NCBI GenBank assembly: GCA_029939965.1
Contig: JAOZRY010000227.1
Location: 1-5,858 of the forward strand
Direction of reading: 5' to 3'
Length of the DNA stretch: 5,858 nucleotides
Origin: Bacteroidales bacterium
Lineage (GTDB): Bacteria > Bacteroidota > Bacteroidia > Bacteroidales > 4484-276
The number at the start of each line of letters is the position of its first letter. Positions within the stretch are counted from its first letter, which is position 1. The notes under the pieces are model-generated. The model was not told the DNA's origin, searched no databases, and saw only the letters and a list, made by a program, of their open reading frames with translations. Both the position numbers and the translations under genes were made by a program. This document shows positions 1 through 5,858 of this stretch, piece by piece.

Positions 1-6
1 TTTATA

Positions 7-1497
7 TCAGGATTTGAGAAGCTGAAGGAAGTTTCTTTTTTCCATTGCAAATATCATAATTATATATAATGCTGCCAGCATGGTGTTAATAGCATATTTT
101 ACTAATCCTGTTTCGAGGTTCAGCAAAGTACTAACATAGAACAATAGAACCGCCAGCCCCGGATAAAAGACAATTTTCTTTATGTCGTATTGAACAGGAA
201 AATGTTTTTTCCCAATAAAATACGAAAGTGCCATCATAATGAAATATGCAAAAAATGCAGCCCAGGCCGAACCATAATACCCGATTTTTGGGATTAAAAT
301 GATATTTAGAATAATGGTTATGCCGGCACCAATTATCGACAACAGTGCCCCATAAATTGTTTTGTTGGTTAATTTATACCAAAACGAAAGATTATAAAAA
401 ATGCCGAGAAAAAGGTTTCCCATTAATAAAATCGGGATCACATCCCTGCCTGTACGATAGTCCTCACCAATAAACGTAATTACAAAATCTAAGTAGAGTG
501 TGGTTATCAAAAAAATAAGGGACGTTACAATCGTAAATATTTTTAATACATCGGCATAAATTTGCCTTGAATCAGATTTGCCCGATTCGGCGAAAAAGAA
601 GGGGTCGGCAGCATATCGAAACGTTTGCACAAACAAAGTCATTATAATAGAAACCTTGTAACAGGCTCCATAAATACCGACCTGCGACATAATTTCTGCA
701 TCAGAATTTCCGGGCAGTAGCATGGAGAGTAAAATCTTATCTATCGAAAGGTTGATAGACCCGGCAATGGCAACAATCATCAACGGCCATGAATATTTCA
801 GCATACGCATTAAAAGTGCGGTGTTGAATCTGAATTTATTAAACCTGAATTCGGGAAGGAGCAGAATTAAGGTAATGGTACTGGCCACAAGGTTGGAGAT
901 GAAAATATATCCGACAAGATCGTCAGGATTAAAAATTGTTGAGATCAGTTTGGTGAATTCGGATTCAGGAAAGTGTGTGATCAGGTATGGACAAAGCAAA
1001 ATGAAAAAGAGGTTCAAAGCAATGTTCAACCCGATGTTTATCAATTTGATAGTTACAAATCTGATTGGTCGATTTTGCTGACGAAGACGTGCAAATGGTA
1101 TGGCGGCCATAGCATCGAAACTTAAAATAAAGCCAAAATAAATGATGTAATTAATACGATCGCCATAACCCATCCATTGCGAAATACTTCCTGAATTACC
1201 TACAACCAACACCAAAAAAAGGATGGATGTAACAATGAGCGAGGAAAAGGATGTGTTGAAAACACTTTGTTTATTTTTTTCGCTTTCGGAAAACCTAAAA
1301 AAAGTGGTTTCCATTCCGTATGTTAAAATTACCCAAAGTATAGACACCCAGGCGTACATTTCGGTGTAAATTCCATAATCGGATGTAATTAGTACTCTTG
1401 TGTAAAGAGGTACCAAAAGGTAATTGAGCAATCGGCCAACGATGCTGCTTAGGCCATAAATAGCTGTTTGCCCGGCCAGACGTTTGAGTGGATTCAA
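7..1497 (-). CDS. Polysaccharide/oligosaccharide flippase (Wzx/RfbX type, MVF/MATE-like superfamily)
   Basis: Inner-membrane transporter expected to flip lipid-linked oligosaccharide to the periplasmic face for O-antigen, capsule or other envelope glycan assembly. With the start chosen here it is 496 residues, normal for the family. I count about 14 hydrophobic segments, near residues 12-34, 43-62, 85-102, 116-134, 148-170, 195-214, 236-258, 274-295, 317-343, 352-372, 382-403, 410-428, 442-458 and 465-485. The N-terminal stretch (LAGQTAIYGLSSIVGRLLNY, then VPLYTRV) is the typical opening of Bacteroidota flippases. The frame is open ten codons further up to a TTG at 1527, but that codon is next to, and the added codons run through, a -7 promoter box. 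I therefore start at the TTG at 1495-1497, giving MNPLKRLAGQ, as homologues do. The stop is TGA at 7-9, so the gene is complete. In many Bacteroidota the next gene downstream is dut; that lies outside the window. The transported glycan cannot be told from sequence. Confidence 0.93.
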   Translation of the reverse strand: MNPLKRLAGQTAIYGLSSIVGRLLNYLLVPLYTRVLITSDYGIYTEMYAWVSILWVILTYGMETTFFRFSESEKNKQSVFNTSFSSLIVTSILFLVLVVGNSGSISQWMGYGDRINYIIYFGFILSFDAMAAIPFARLRQQNRPIRFVTIKLINIGLNIALNLFFILLCPYLITHFPESEFTKLISTIFNPDDLVGYIFISNLVASTITLILLLPEFRFNKFRFNTALLMRMLKYSWPLMIVAIAGSINLSIDKILLSMLLPGNSDAEIMSQVGIYGACYKVSIIMTLFVQTFRYAADPFFFAESGKSDSRQIYADVLKIFTIVTSLIFLITTLYLDFVITFIGEDYRTGRDVIPILLMGNLFLGIFYNLSFWYKLTNKTIYGALLSIIGAGITIILNIILIPKIGYYGSAWAAFFAYFIMMALSYFIGKKHFPVQYDIKKIVFYPGLAVLLFYVSTLLNLETGLVKYAINTMLAALYIIMIFAMEKRNFLQLLKS

Positions 1498-1515
1498 TGG
1501 TAAAAAATTTGTGGG

Positions 1516-1523
1516 CAAAAGTA
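1516..1523 (-). promoter_or_regulatory. Bacteroidota -7 promoter box for the flippase gene
   Basis: On the minus strand this reads TACTTTTG, an exact match to the Bacteroidota sigma-A -7 consensus TAnnTTTG. Transcription would start roughly 5-10 bases downstream, leaving a leader of about 10-15 nt before the TTG start at 1497. I see no convincing -33 TTTG at the usual spacing. The box rules against translation from the TTG at 1527, which would lie upstream of the transcript start. Confidence 0.55.
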
Positions 1524-1568
1524 ACAAATTACAAATAGGGTATTGTTTTGAATTTGTAATACATAAAA

Positions 1569-1654
1569 GGTTCTACTGCGAATTTGGTGGAACATACAAA
1601 AATGATTCAATGCTTCAATGATTTAATGCTTCAATGCTTCAATGATTCAATGCA
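1569..1654. repeat. Dispersed repeat, copy 1 (unique arm plus octamer array)
   Basis: Positions 1569-1636 align without gaps to 5791-5858 with 61 of 68 identical bases by my count. The element has two parts. The first is a non-repetitive arm of about 32 bases starting GGTTCTACTGC and containing TGGAACA. The second is an array of 8-bp units. The arm contains a short inverted repeat (GTTC at 1570-1573, GAAC at 1590-1593), too weak to call a structure. It lies between divergent genes and about 45 bases upstream of the flippase promoter box. Because the arm is conserved as well as the array, the two copies look like one dispersed element rather than independent slippage. I do not recognise a named family. 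Confidence 0.85.
1601..1652. repeat. Tandem 8-bp repeat array, consensus AATGMTTC
   Basis: Six full units and a final AATG follow each other without gaps: AATGATTC, AATGCTTC, AATGATTT, AATGCTTC, AATGCTTC, AATGATTC. Units differ mainly at position 5 (A or C). A unit length of 8 is not a multiple of three, which argues against coding. The array is a candidate for copy-number change by slippage. It is well outside both core promoters, so a length change would alter distance to upstream elements only. Confidence 0.9.
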
Positions 1655-1777
1655 ATATGTAAACAATTTCCAAAATGAAAAATATAATGTTCTTTTACAT
1701 AAGCTATTTAATATCATAATCTTAACCAATAAGGAATATTTTAGCATTTCATCATTATAGCGTTAAATTTTTCTTAG

Positions 1778-1785
1778 TAGTTTTG
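1778..1785 (+). promoter_or_regulatory. Bacteroidota -7 promoter box for the nitrilase-family gene
   Basis: TAGTTTTG matches TAnnTTTG exactly. Transcription would begin near 1790-1793, leaving a leader of about 17-20 nt before the ATG at 1810. No TTTG is visible at the expected -33 distance. The box overlaps an in-frame TTG at 1783, which makes that codon an unlikely start. Confidence 0.5.
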
Positions 1786-1809
1786 TTTCAACACAAATTT
1801 ACAACAGAT

Positions 1810-2601
1810 ATGCAACTCTTTAAATTAGCAACCGTCCAGTTTTCACCCGTTTTCGGTAATCCCGAAAAAACCATACAAAAACTCAAACCTCTAATGGAGG
1901 AGGCCAGAGCAGCCAACCTTGTGGTATTACCGGAGTTGGCAAATTCAGGATACAACTTTTCGGGATTTGAACAGGCTTTTGCTTTTTCGGAAACCCCGGA
2001 AAACAGCAAGTTTGTTGATTTCATTGCAACGCAGTGTGCCCGGTATAATTATGCGGTGGTTACCGGTTTTAATGAACGGGCGAAGGATCAAATTTTTAAT
2101 TCGGCCTTGCTTATTAATGAAACAGGTATTGTGGGGAAGTATCGAAAAATTCAGTTGTTTATGAATGAGAAAGAATATTTTACTCCCGGAGATTCAAAGC
2201 CGGAACTCTATGATATAAATGGTGTAAAGGTTGGGATATTGATCTGTTTCGACTGGCTTTTCGCTGAATTGTGGATAGGCCTGGCAAAAAAAGGTGCTGA
2301 TGTTATTTGCCATCCGTCAAACCTTGTCCTGCCCGGTAAAGCACAAAAGGCTATTCCTGTGTGGGCATCAACAAATAGGGTTTTTATTGCCACAGCAAAC
2401 CGAATTGGAACCGAAGGCGAACTTACCTTTACCGGAAACAGCATTATTGCTGCTCCTTCGGGGGAGCTAATTGCATCAGCCTCCTCTAAAAAAGAGGAAG
2501 TAATAATGGCTGATTGTGATACGTTGCTGGCACGAAATAAAATGATTACTCCACAAAATCATGCCTTCAACGATCGGCGAGCCGAAATGTATGATTTGTA
2601 A
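1810..2601 (+). CDS. Nitrilase-superfamily carbon-nitrogen hydrolase (PH0642/PaNit-like)
   Basis: A 263-residue soluble hydrolase of the CN-hydrolase family, which cleaves C-N bonds of amides, carbamoyl compounds or nitriles through a cysteine thioester. The catalytic residues are all present: Glu42 in LPELANSGY, Lys113 in GKYRKIQLF and Cys146 in GILICFDW. The structural second glutamate is Glu120 in NEKEYFTPG. Length and layout, including HPSNLVLP (168-175) and the ending FNDRRAEMY, resemble from memory the archaeal PH0642 and Pyrococcus abyssi nitrilase group, which favours small aliphatic substrates; the true substrate here is unknown. I start at the ATG at 1810 because the alternative TTG at 1783 lies inside the promoter box, and homologues begin just before the KLATVQF-like strand. 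No signal peptide. The gene stands alone, divergent from the flippase and 462 bases from the next main gene. A beta-ureidopropionase-like or omega-amidase role is possible but less supported. Confidence 0.92.
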   Translation: MQLFKLATVQFSPVFGNPEKTIQKLKPLMEEARAANLVVLPELANSGYNFSGFEQAFAFSETPENSKFVDFIATQCARYNYAVVTGFNERAKDQIFNSALLINETGIVGKYRKIQLFMNEKEYFTPGDSKPELYDINGVKVGILICFDWLFAELWIGLAKKGADVICHPSNLVLPGKAQKAIPVWASTNRVFIATANRIGTEGELTFTGNSIIAAPSGELIASASSKKEEVIMADCDTLLARNKMITPQNHAFNDRRAEMYDL

Positions 2602-2728
2602 TTTTTTTGGACATAAACTCTATTTAAAAAAAATAAAGTCAGTGTCTGTCCATTAAGTCGGTGTTTTTTTATTTTGGATTGTATTTGTTTCGCTACAGTT
2701 AAAATTCACAAGAAGTATTGTAAAAACT

Positions 2729-2745
2729 CAACCCATACTGGGTTG
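2729..2745. repeat. Palindrome, copy 1 (CAACCCA-TAC-TGGGTTG)
   Basis: A perfect inverted repeat with 7-bp arms and a 3-nt centre. Its core AACCCATACTGGGTT recurs exactly at 2784-2798. The outer pair is C-G here and T-A in the second copy, so symmetry is kept while sequence changes. It could be an operator half of a paired protein site, an RNA hairpin, or a REP-like element. The sequence alone does not decide. Confidence 0.85.
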
Positions 2746-2782
2746 TAGAGAAGTCATCAATTTTACCAGTGTTACAATAGCG

Positions 2783-2799
2783 TAACCCATACTGGGTTA
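2783..2799. repeat. Palindrome, copy 2 (TAACCCA-TAC-TGGGTTA)
   Basis: The second perfect 7-bp-arm inverted repeat shares its 15-nt core with copy 1. The centres are 54 bp apart, close to five helical turns. It lies about 265 bases upstream of the ATG of the exported propeller gene, far from that gene's predicted -7 box, so direct repression of that promoter is not obvious. Confidence 0.85.
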
Positions 2800-2852
2800 A
2801 TCAGAATATTTTATCGGTAGCCGGGTAAATTTCCTCCCTCGGCCTGACGGCT

Positions 2853-3008
2853 ATGCATACGTGCGAGATGGCTATTTTTCTTCAATTTGTCCTGCTTAAA
2901 GTTGGTAGCCGTTTTTTCTTTAGGGCTTTATTACATCTCTTCATGCATCCAAAACGGGCTAACTTATGGCTTGTTAAAAAAGATGATCAGAGTATATCAT
3001 ATTCTTAA
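2853..3008 (+). CDS. Possible small hypothetical protein (51 aa), doubtful
   Basis: An ATG-started frame of 51 codons ending TAA at 3006-3008 and open back to 2829. The peptide begins MHTCEMAIFLQFVLL, has a hydrophobic, aromatic middle (roughly residues 7-31, including SRFFFRALLHLF) and ends in a charged tail with VKKDDQ. No Shine-Dalgarno is visible, but Bacteroidota often lack one. I recognise no domain. The frame spans the GC-richer island with inverted repeats, so it may be a by-product of a dispersed non-coding element rather than a gene. The neighbouring exported protein starts 55 bases after its stop, and the -7 box for that gene lies between them. Confidence 0.2.
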   Translation: MHTCEMAIFLQFVLLKVGSRFFFRALLHLFMHPKRANLWLVKKDDQSISYS

Positions 3009-3016
3009 TAAATGTA

Positions 3017-3024
3017 TATTTTTG
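3017..3024 (+). promoter_or_regulatory. Bacteroidota -7 promoter box for the exported propeller gene
   Basis: TATTTTTG matches TAnnTTTG. A transcript would start near 3030, leaving a leader of about 30-35 nt before the ATG at 3064. There is no clear -33 element, and in this T-rich stretch a chance match is more likely than for the other two boxes. Confidence 0.4.
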
Positions 3025-3063
3025 ATGTCATCAATTTTTTTTATTTAAAAACTATATTTCAAC

Positions 3064-5787
3064 ATGAAAACTTTTTCTAAGCGCACTAAAAGAAACTACG
3101 GATTAATTACTGCAATTTTCATCACTATTGCAATAGCTGGCACTTTTTTAACTCTACCCAATAAAAACGACCGCCGGGAACAGTACACACAATTTCTTCA
3201 CCATAAGGCTGCAAACATGGAGCTTTACAGTAACGAAGAACTTGCACAAATGCCCAAGCCCACGCATCCTGACAAAGCCGAATTACAAAACTTTTTTATG
3301 ACTCACGACCCTGAAACCGGGATTGTGCCAAAAGAACGGCTTTTGAAAACGTATCAGGATATTAAACAAAACAAACAATACAACCCCGAAATTGAGCTGC
3401 AATGGGAAGGAACCTCCGCAGAAATGGGTGGACGTACCCGTGCCATTATGTGGGATCCTAACGATGCAAGTGGTAATAAAGTTTGGGCAGGTGGTGTTAC
3501 AGGAGGCCTTTGGTATCGTAACGATATTACAAATAATAGCGTGGAATGGCAACCTGTGGACGATTTCTGGAGTTCACTAAATATAAGTTGTATTACTTAT
3601 GATCCCAACAATCCGATGACCTATTACGTTGGTACCGGCGAATCTCAGACTGCATTAATTATTTATCGCGAATCATCGGGGGTTGGTAATGGAATATGGA
3701 GATCGACTGATGGCGGTGAAACATGGGGTCTTATGGAAACCACTTTGAGTTTTGAATATATCAACGATATAGAAATAAGAGACGAAAACGGCACAAGCGT
3801 AATTTATGCCGCAGTAGTATCGGGGGTTTACATGGGAGCTATACACCAAAGTGAGCCTGCCGATGGTTTGTTTCGCTCGGCAGATGGCGGCGAAAGCTGG
3901 GAGCAGGTTTTGCCAAATATGCCAGGTCTTGAGCAACCTTATGCTCCGGCAGATATAGAAATTACTATTGATGGCCGAATTTTTATTGGCACTATGCAAA
4001 ATGTTGACATCGAAGGGGGGGCAACAATTTTGTATTCCGATGACGGAACTTTTGGAAGCTGGACGGTTTTTGATGATTATATTGAAATTATTCAGAATAG
4101 TGGATACTATAACATTCCTGCACGTGTAATGCTTGCCGCCGCTCCCTCCGACGAAAACATTGTTTATGCAGCAATTGCAGCCGGTTACACCGACTTCTTT
4201 AACTACTACCGTGGAAGGTACATCATAAAATCGACCGATAAAGGCGAAACCTGGAATGAGATAAATATTCCCAATGACGACTGGTCAACACTTGCCTGGC
4301 ATGCATTGATGATCGAAGTAAATCCAACCGATCCTAATTCGGTTATTACCGGCGGCCTCGATCTGTGGAAAACCGATAACAGTGGCAATTACTGGGAGCA
4401 TATTTCCGATTGGTCGTTGATGTATTATGGTGGTGGCGATGATTATGTTCATGCCGATCAACACGCCGTAGAGTACAAACCGGGAAGTTCCACCGAATTT
4501 ATTAGCGCAAGCGATGGCGGAGTGTTTTATACCAACTCAGCCACCAATTCATATCCGGTTTTCGAGGAAAAAAACCACGGTTACAACACACTCCAATTTT
4601 ACACTTGCGATATTATTCCTAATACTGGTACTCCTTTATACTGTGGCGGACTTCAGGATAACGGAACCTTGTTGTATCAAAATCAGCCTCTAAGCATCAA
4701 CCACATGATTGACGGTGGAGACGGAGCCTATTGTTTTTTTGATTATGATCTCGAAATGCTTATTACTTCTACATATTACAACAGCTACACAATATTTTTA
4801 GACTGGAACTACTACGATGGGTTTTACGATGGCAGTGGTGTGTTTATCAATCCTGCCGACTTTGATGTGCGCGATAATATTCTTTTTGCAAACAGGGTTT
4901 CGTTTTCGGGAGGAAGTTCAAATAAATTATTGCGAGTAAGTGGCATCCCTTACAGTACGAACATGGATGTAATTACTTTATCAACCGGAACAAATGTATA
5001 TTTTTCGCATGTAAAAGTTTCGCCTTATGCTCCATTAAATACTTCAACACTGTTTCTGGGAACTCAAACCGGCCAAGTTTATCGGGTTGATAATGCCCAA
5101 ACAAATGCGCCGGAAGTTACCGAAATAACCTCCAACGATTTCCCAATTGCTTATGTTTCGTGTATTGCAATAGGCCAAACCGAAGATGTGCTGCTGGTAA
5201 CATTTTCAAATTATGGTGTAGAATCGGTATGGCAAACTGTGGATGGTGGCGATACATGGTTAAATGTCGAAGGCGACCTCCCCGACATTCCAATACGCTG
5301 GGCACTTTATCAACCCGAGAGCGATGAACAGGTAATGCTGGCCACCGAACTCGGTATATGGACAACATCTCAAATTAATTCCGAATTTGTGCCCTGGGAG
5401 CAAAATGCTTCAGGAATGGCCAATGTAAGAGTTGACATGCTTGCCCTTCGCGAAGCCGACAACACAGTACTTGCTGCTACACACGGAAGGGGTTTCTTTA
5501 CCGCAGAATTTCTACTCGATCCTACAATTTCGACCCCCGAAGAGGAACAGAATAATTTTTCACTTTACCCTAATCCGTCAAATGGAATTATATATCTAAA
5601 TCTTAAGAATCAGATTACCGAATCCACAACTATAAAAGTTATAGATATTTCGGGTAGAGTTGTATTTGAGGAGGCAATAACTGCACAACAACATTCTTGT
5701 AATCTTTCAACTTTGCCAAAAGGGAATTACATCCTAAAAGTTGATGGAGGTGGAAAGATACATTCTGAAAAGATCGTTCTGAAATAA
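3064..5787 (+). CDS. Exported Asp-box (BNR) beta-propeller protein with type IX secretion sorting domain
   Basis: A 907-residue protein predicted to cross the inner membrane by Sec and the outer membrane by the type IX system, ending up secreted or surface-anchored. A basic N-terminus and hydrophobic segment (about 14-30) look like a signal sequence without a clear cleavage motif. Residues 34-110 are a charged linker region. The propeller region runs from about 112 to 815. It has six Asp-box motifs (S/T-x-D-x-G-x-T-W style) near 213-221, 271-279, 325-333, 389-397, 436-444 and 724-732. A HADQH motif is at 463-467 and GGLQDNGT at 528-535, both familiar in VPS10/sortilin-like and GH74-like propellers. 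Residues 831-907 are a type A sorting domain (YPNPSNG, DISGRVV, LPKGNYILKV, terminal KIVLK). I see no sialidase arginine triad or FRIP motif, so a true sialidase is unlikely. The ligand is unknown; adhesion or glycan binding are guesses. The gene appears intact and monocistronic. Confidence 0.92.
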   Translation: MKTFSKRTKRNYGLITAIFITIAIAGTFLTLPNKNDRREQYTQFLHHKAANMELYSNEELAQMPKPTHPDKAELQNFFMTHDPETGIVPKERLLKTYQDIKQNKQYNPEIELQWEGTSAEMGGRTRAIMWDPNDASGNKVWAGGVTGGLWYRNDITNNSVEWQPVDDFWSSLNISCITYDPNNPMTYYVGTGESQTALIIYRESSGVGNGIWRSTDGGETWGLMETTLSFEYINDIEIRDENGTSVIYAAVVSGVYMGAIHQSEPADGLFRSADGGESWEQVLPNMPGLEQPYAPADIEITIDGRIFIGTMQNVDIEGGATILYSDDGTFGSWTVFDDYIEIIQNSGYYNIPARVMLAAAPSDENIVYAAIAAGYTDFFNYYRGRYIIKSTDKGETWNEINIPNDDWSTLAWHALMIEVNPTDPNSVITGGLDLWKTDNSGNYWEHISDWSLMYYGGGDDYVHADQHAVEYKPGSSTEFISASDGGVFYTNSATNSYPVFEEKNHGYNTLQFYTCDIIPNTGTPLYCGGLQDNGTLLYQNQPLSINHMIDGGDGAYCFFDYDLEMLITSTYYNSYTIFLDWNYYDGFYDGSGVFINPADFDVRDNILFANRVSFSGGSSNKLLRVSGIPYSTNMDVITLSTGTNVYFSHVKVSPYAPLNTSTLFLGTQTGQVYRVDNAQTNAPEVTEITSNDFPIAYVSCIAIGQTEDVLLVTFSNYGVESVWQTVDGGDTWLNVEGDLPDIPIRWALYQPESDEQVMLATELGIWTTSQINSEFVPWEQNASGMANVRVDMLALREADNTVLAATHGRGFFTAEFLLDPTISTPEEEQNNFSLYPNPSNGIIYLNLKNQITESTTIKVIDISGRVVFEEAITAQQHSCNLSTLPKGNYILKVDGGGKIHSEKIVLK

Positions 5788-5790
5788 TAT

Positions 5791-5858
5791 GGTTCTACTG
5801 CAAATTTAATGGAACACACAAAAATGCTTCAGTGGTTCAATGATTTAATGCTTCAATG
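5791..5858. repeat. Dispersed repeat, copy 2 (continues past the window edge)
   Basis: The repeat starts 4 bases after the stop codon of the propeller gene and aligns to 1569-1636 with seven mismatches in 68 bases and no gaps, in the same orientation. The octamer part starts at 5823 with AATGCTTC, AGTGGTTC, AATGATTT, AATGCTTC and a final AATG cut by the window edge. This copy sits in a 3' flank, unlike copy 1 in a divergent promoter region. Shared placement therefore does not point to one regulatory role. Its full length and the next gene cannot be seen. Confidence 0.88.

Larger units (their letters stand above)
1498..1809. other. Divergent intergenic region between flippase and nitrilase genes
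   Basis: This 312-base spacer separates two genes that point away from each other. Each end holds a TAnnTTTG box aimed at its neighbouring gene. The middle is occupied by one copy of a dispersed repeat with a tandem octamer array (1569-1654). The remaining stretch, 1655-1777, is very AT-rich. I see no gene, strong hairpin or RNA motif in it. Confidence 0.8.
2602..3063. other. Long intergenic region with palindromes and a GC-richer island
   Basis: This 462-base spacer is much richer in structure than a plain spacer. Going right, it holds an AT-rich stretch with an imperfect direct repeat (AAGTCAGTGT at 2636, AAGTCGGTGT at 2655), two 17-nt palindromes centred at 2737 and 2791, and a GC-richer island at about 2813-2915. 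In the island GGTAGCC (2816 and 2904) alternates with GGCTA (2849 and 2870), giving two weak inverted repeats, the second followed by a T-rich run at 2911-2921. A very AT-rich promoter region ends the spacer. I see no good factor-independent terminator directly after the nitrilase stop. Confidence 0.75.

Noticed and set aside
722..1081. A 119-codon frame on the plus strand, opposite the flippase gene.
   Set aside because: It lies wholly antisense to a well-supported membrane protein gene and encodes no recognisable domain; it is a shadow frame.
1569..1654. The octamer array considered as a CRISPR array.
   Set aside because: Units are 8 bp and directly adjacent with no spacers, and there are no cas genes.
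2636..2664. Imperfect direct repeat AAGTCAGTGT / AAGTCGGTGT around TGTCTGTCCATTAA, considered as an insertion-sequence end.
   Set aside because: No matching inverted end, target duplication or transposase remnant is visible in the window; two 10-mers are not enough to call an element.
2868..2921. Inverted repeat GGCTA/TAGCC followed by a T-rich run, considered as a factor-independent terminator.
   Set aside because: The stem is only 5 strong pairs around a loop of about 31 nt, and it lies over 260 bases after the nitrilase stop; too weak to list as a terminator.
5117..5368. An 83-codon minus-strand frame opposite the propeller gene.
   Set aside because: It is antisense to a clear propeller region including an Asp-box, shows no domain, and has an arginine- and histidine-rich composition typical of a shadow frame.
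3064..5787. The propeller protein considered as a true sialidase (GH33) because of its Asp-boxes.
   Set aside because: I find no FRIP-type motif, arginine triad or Tyr/Glu nucleophile pattern; Asp-boxes alone are a structural feature of many propellers.

Overview
The window looks like chromosomal DNA from a member of the Bacteroidota. The evidence is the C-terminal type IX secretion sorting domain on the largest protein, Bacteroidota-style -7 promoter boxes (TAnnTTTG) in front of all three main genes, no Shine-Dalgarno sequences, AT-rich spacers, and a flippase of a type common in this phylum. A marine or gut Bacteroidia lineage such as Marinilabiliales is my guess from overall style; the window does not settle it.

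Layout. Positions 7-1497 (minus strand) hold a complete 14-helix polysaccharide flippase (Wzx/RfbX type). A 312-base divergent spacer follows (1498-1809), with a promoter box for each neighbour and one copy of a dispersed repeat that ends in a tandem 8-bp array. Positions 1810-2601 (plus) hold a nitrilase-superfamily amidohydrolase with an intact Glu-Lys-Cys triad, closest in my judgement to the archaeal PH0642/PaNit group. A 462-base spacer (2602-3063) carries two near-identical 17-nt palindromes 54 bp apart, a GC-richer island with inverted repeats, and a weak 51-codon open frame. Positions 3064-5787 (plus) hold a 907-residue exported beta-propeller protein with six Asp-boxes and a type A type IX sorting domain. 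Four bases after its stop, a second copy of the dispersed repeat begins and runs off the window edge.

The three genes show no sign of acting in one pathway. The flippase belongs to envelope glycan assembly and is transcribed away from the rest. The nitrilase is a soluble housekeeping-type enzyme that appears to have its own promoter. The propeller protein is a surface or secreted protein with its own upstream box. I see no tRNA, rRNA, CRISPR array, transposase gene or phage gene. The least explained material is non-coding: the dispersed octamer repeat, which occurs in the same orientation on both sides of the nitrilase-propeller segment, and the twin palindromes next to the GC-richer island.
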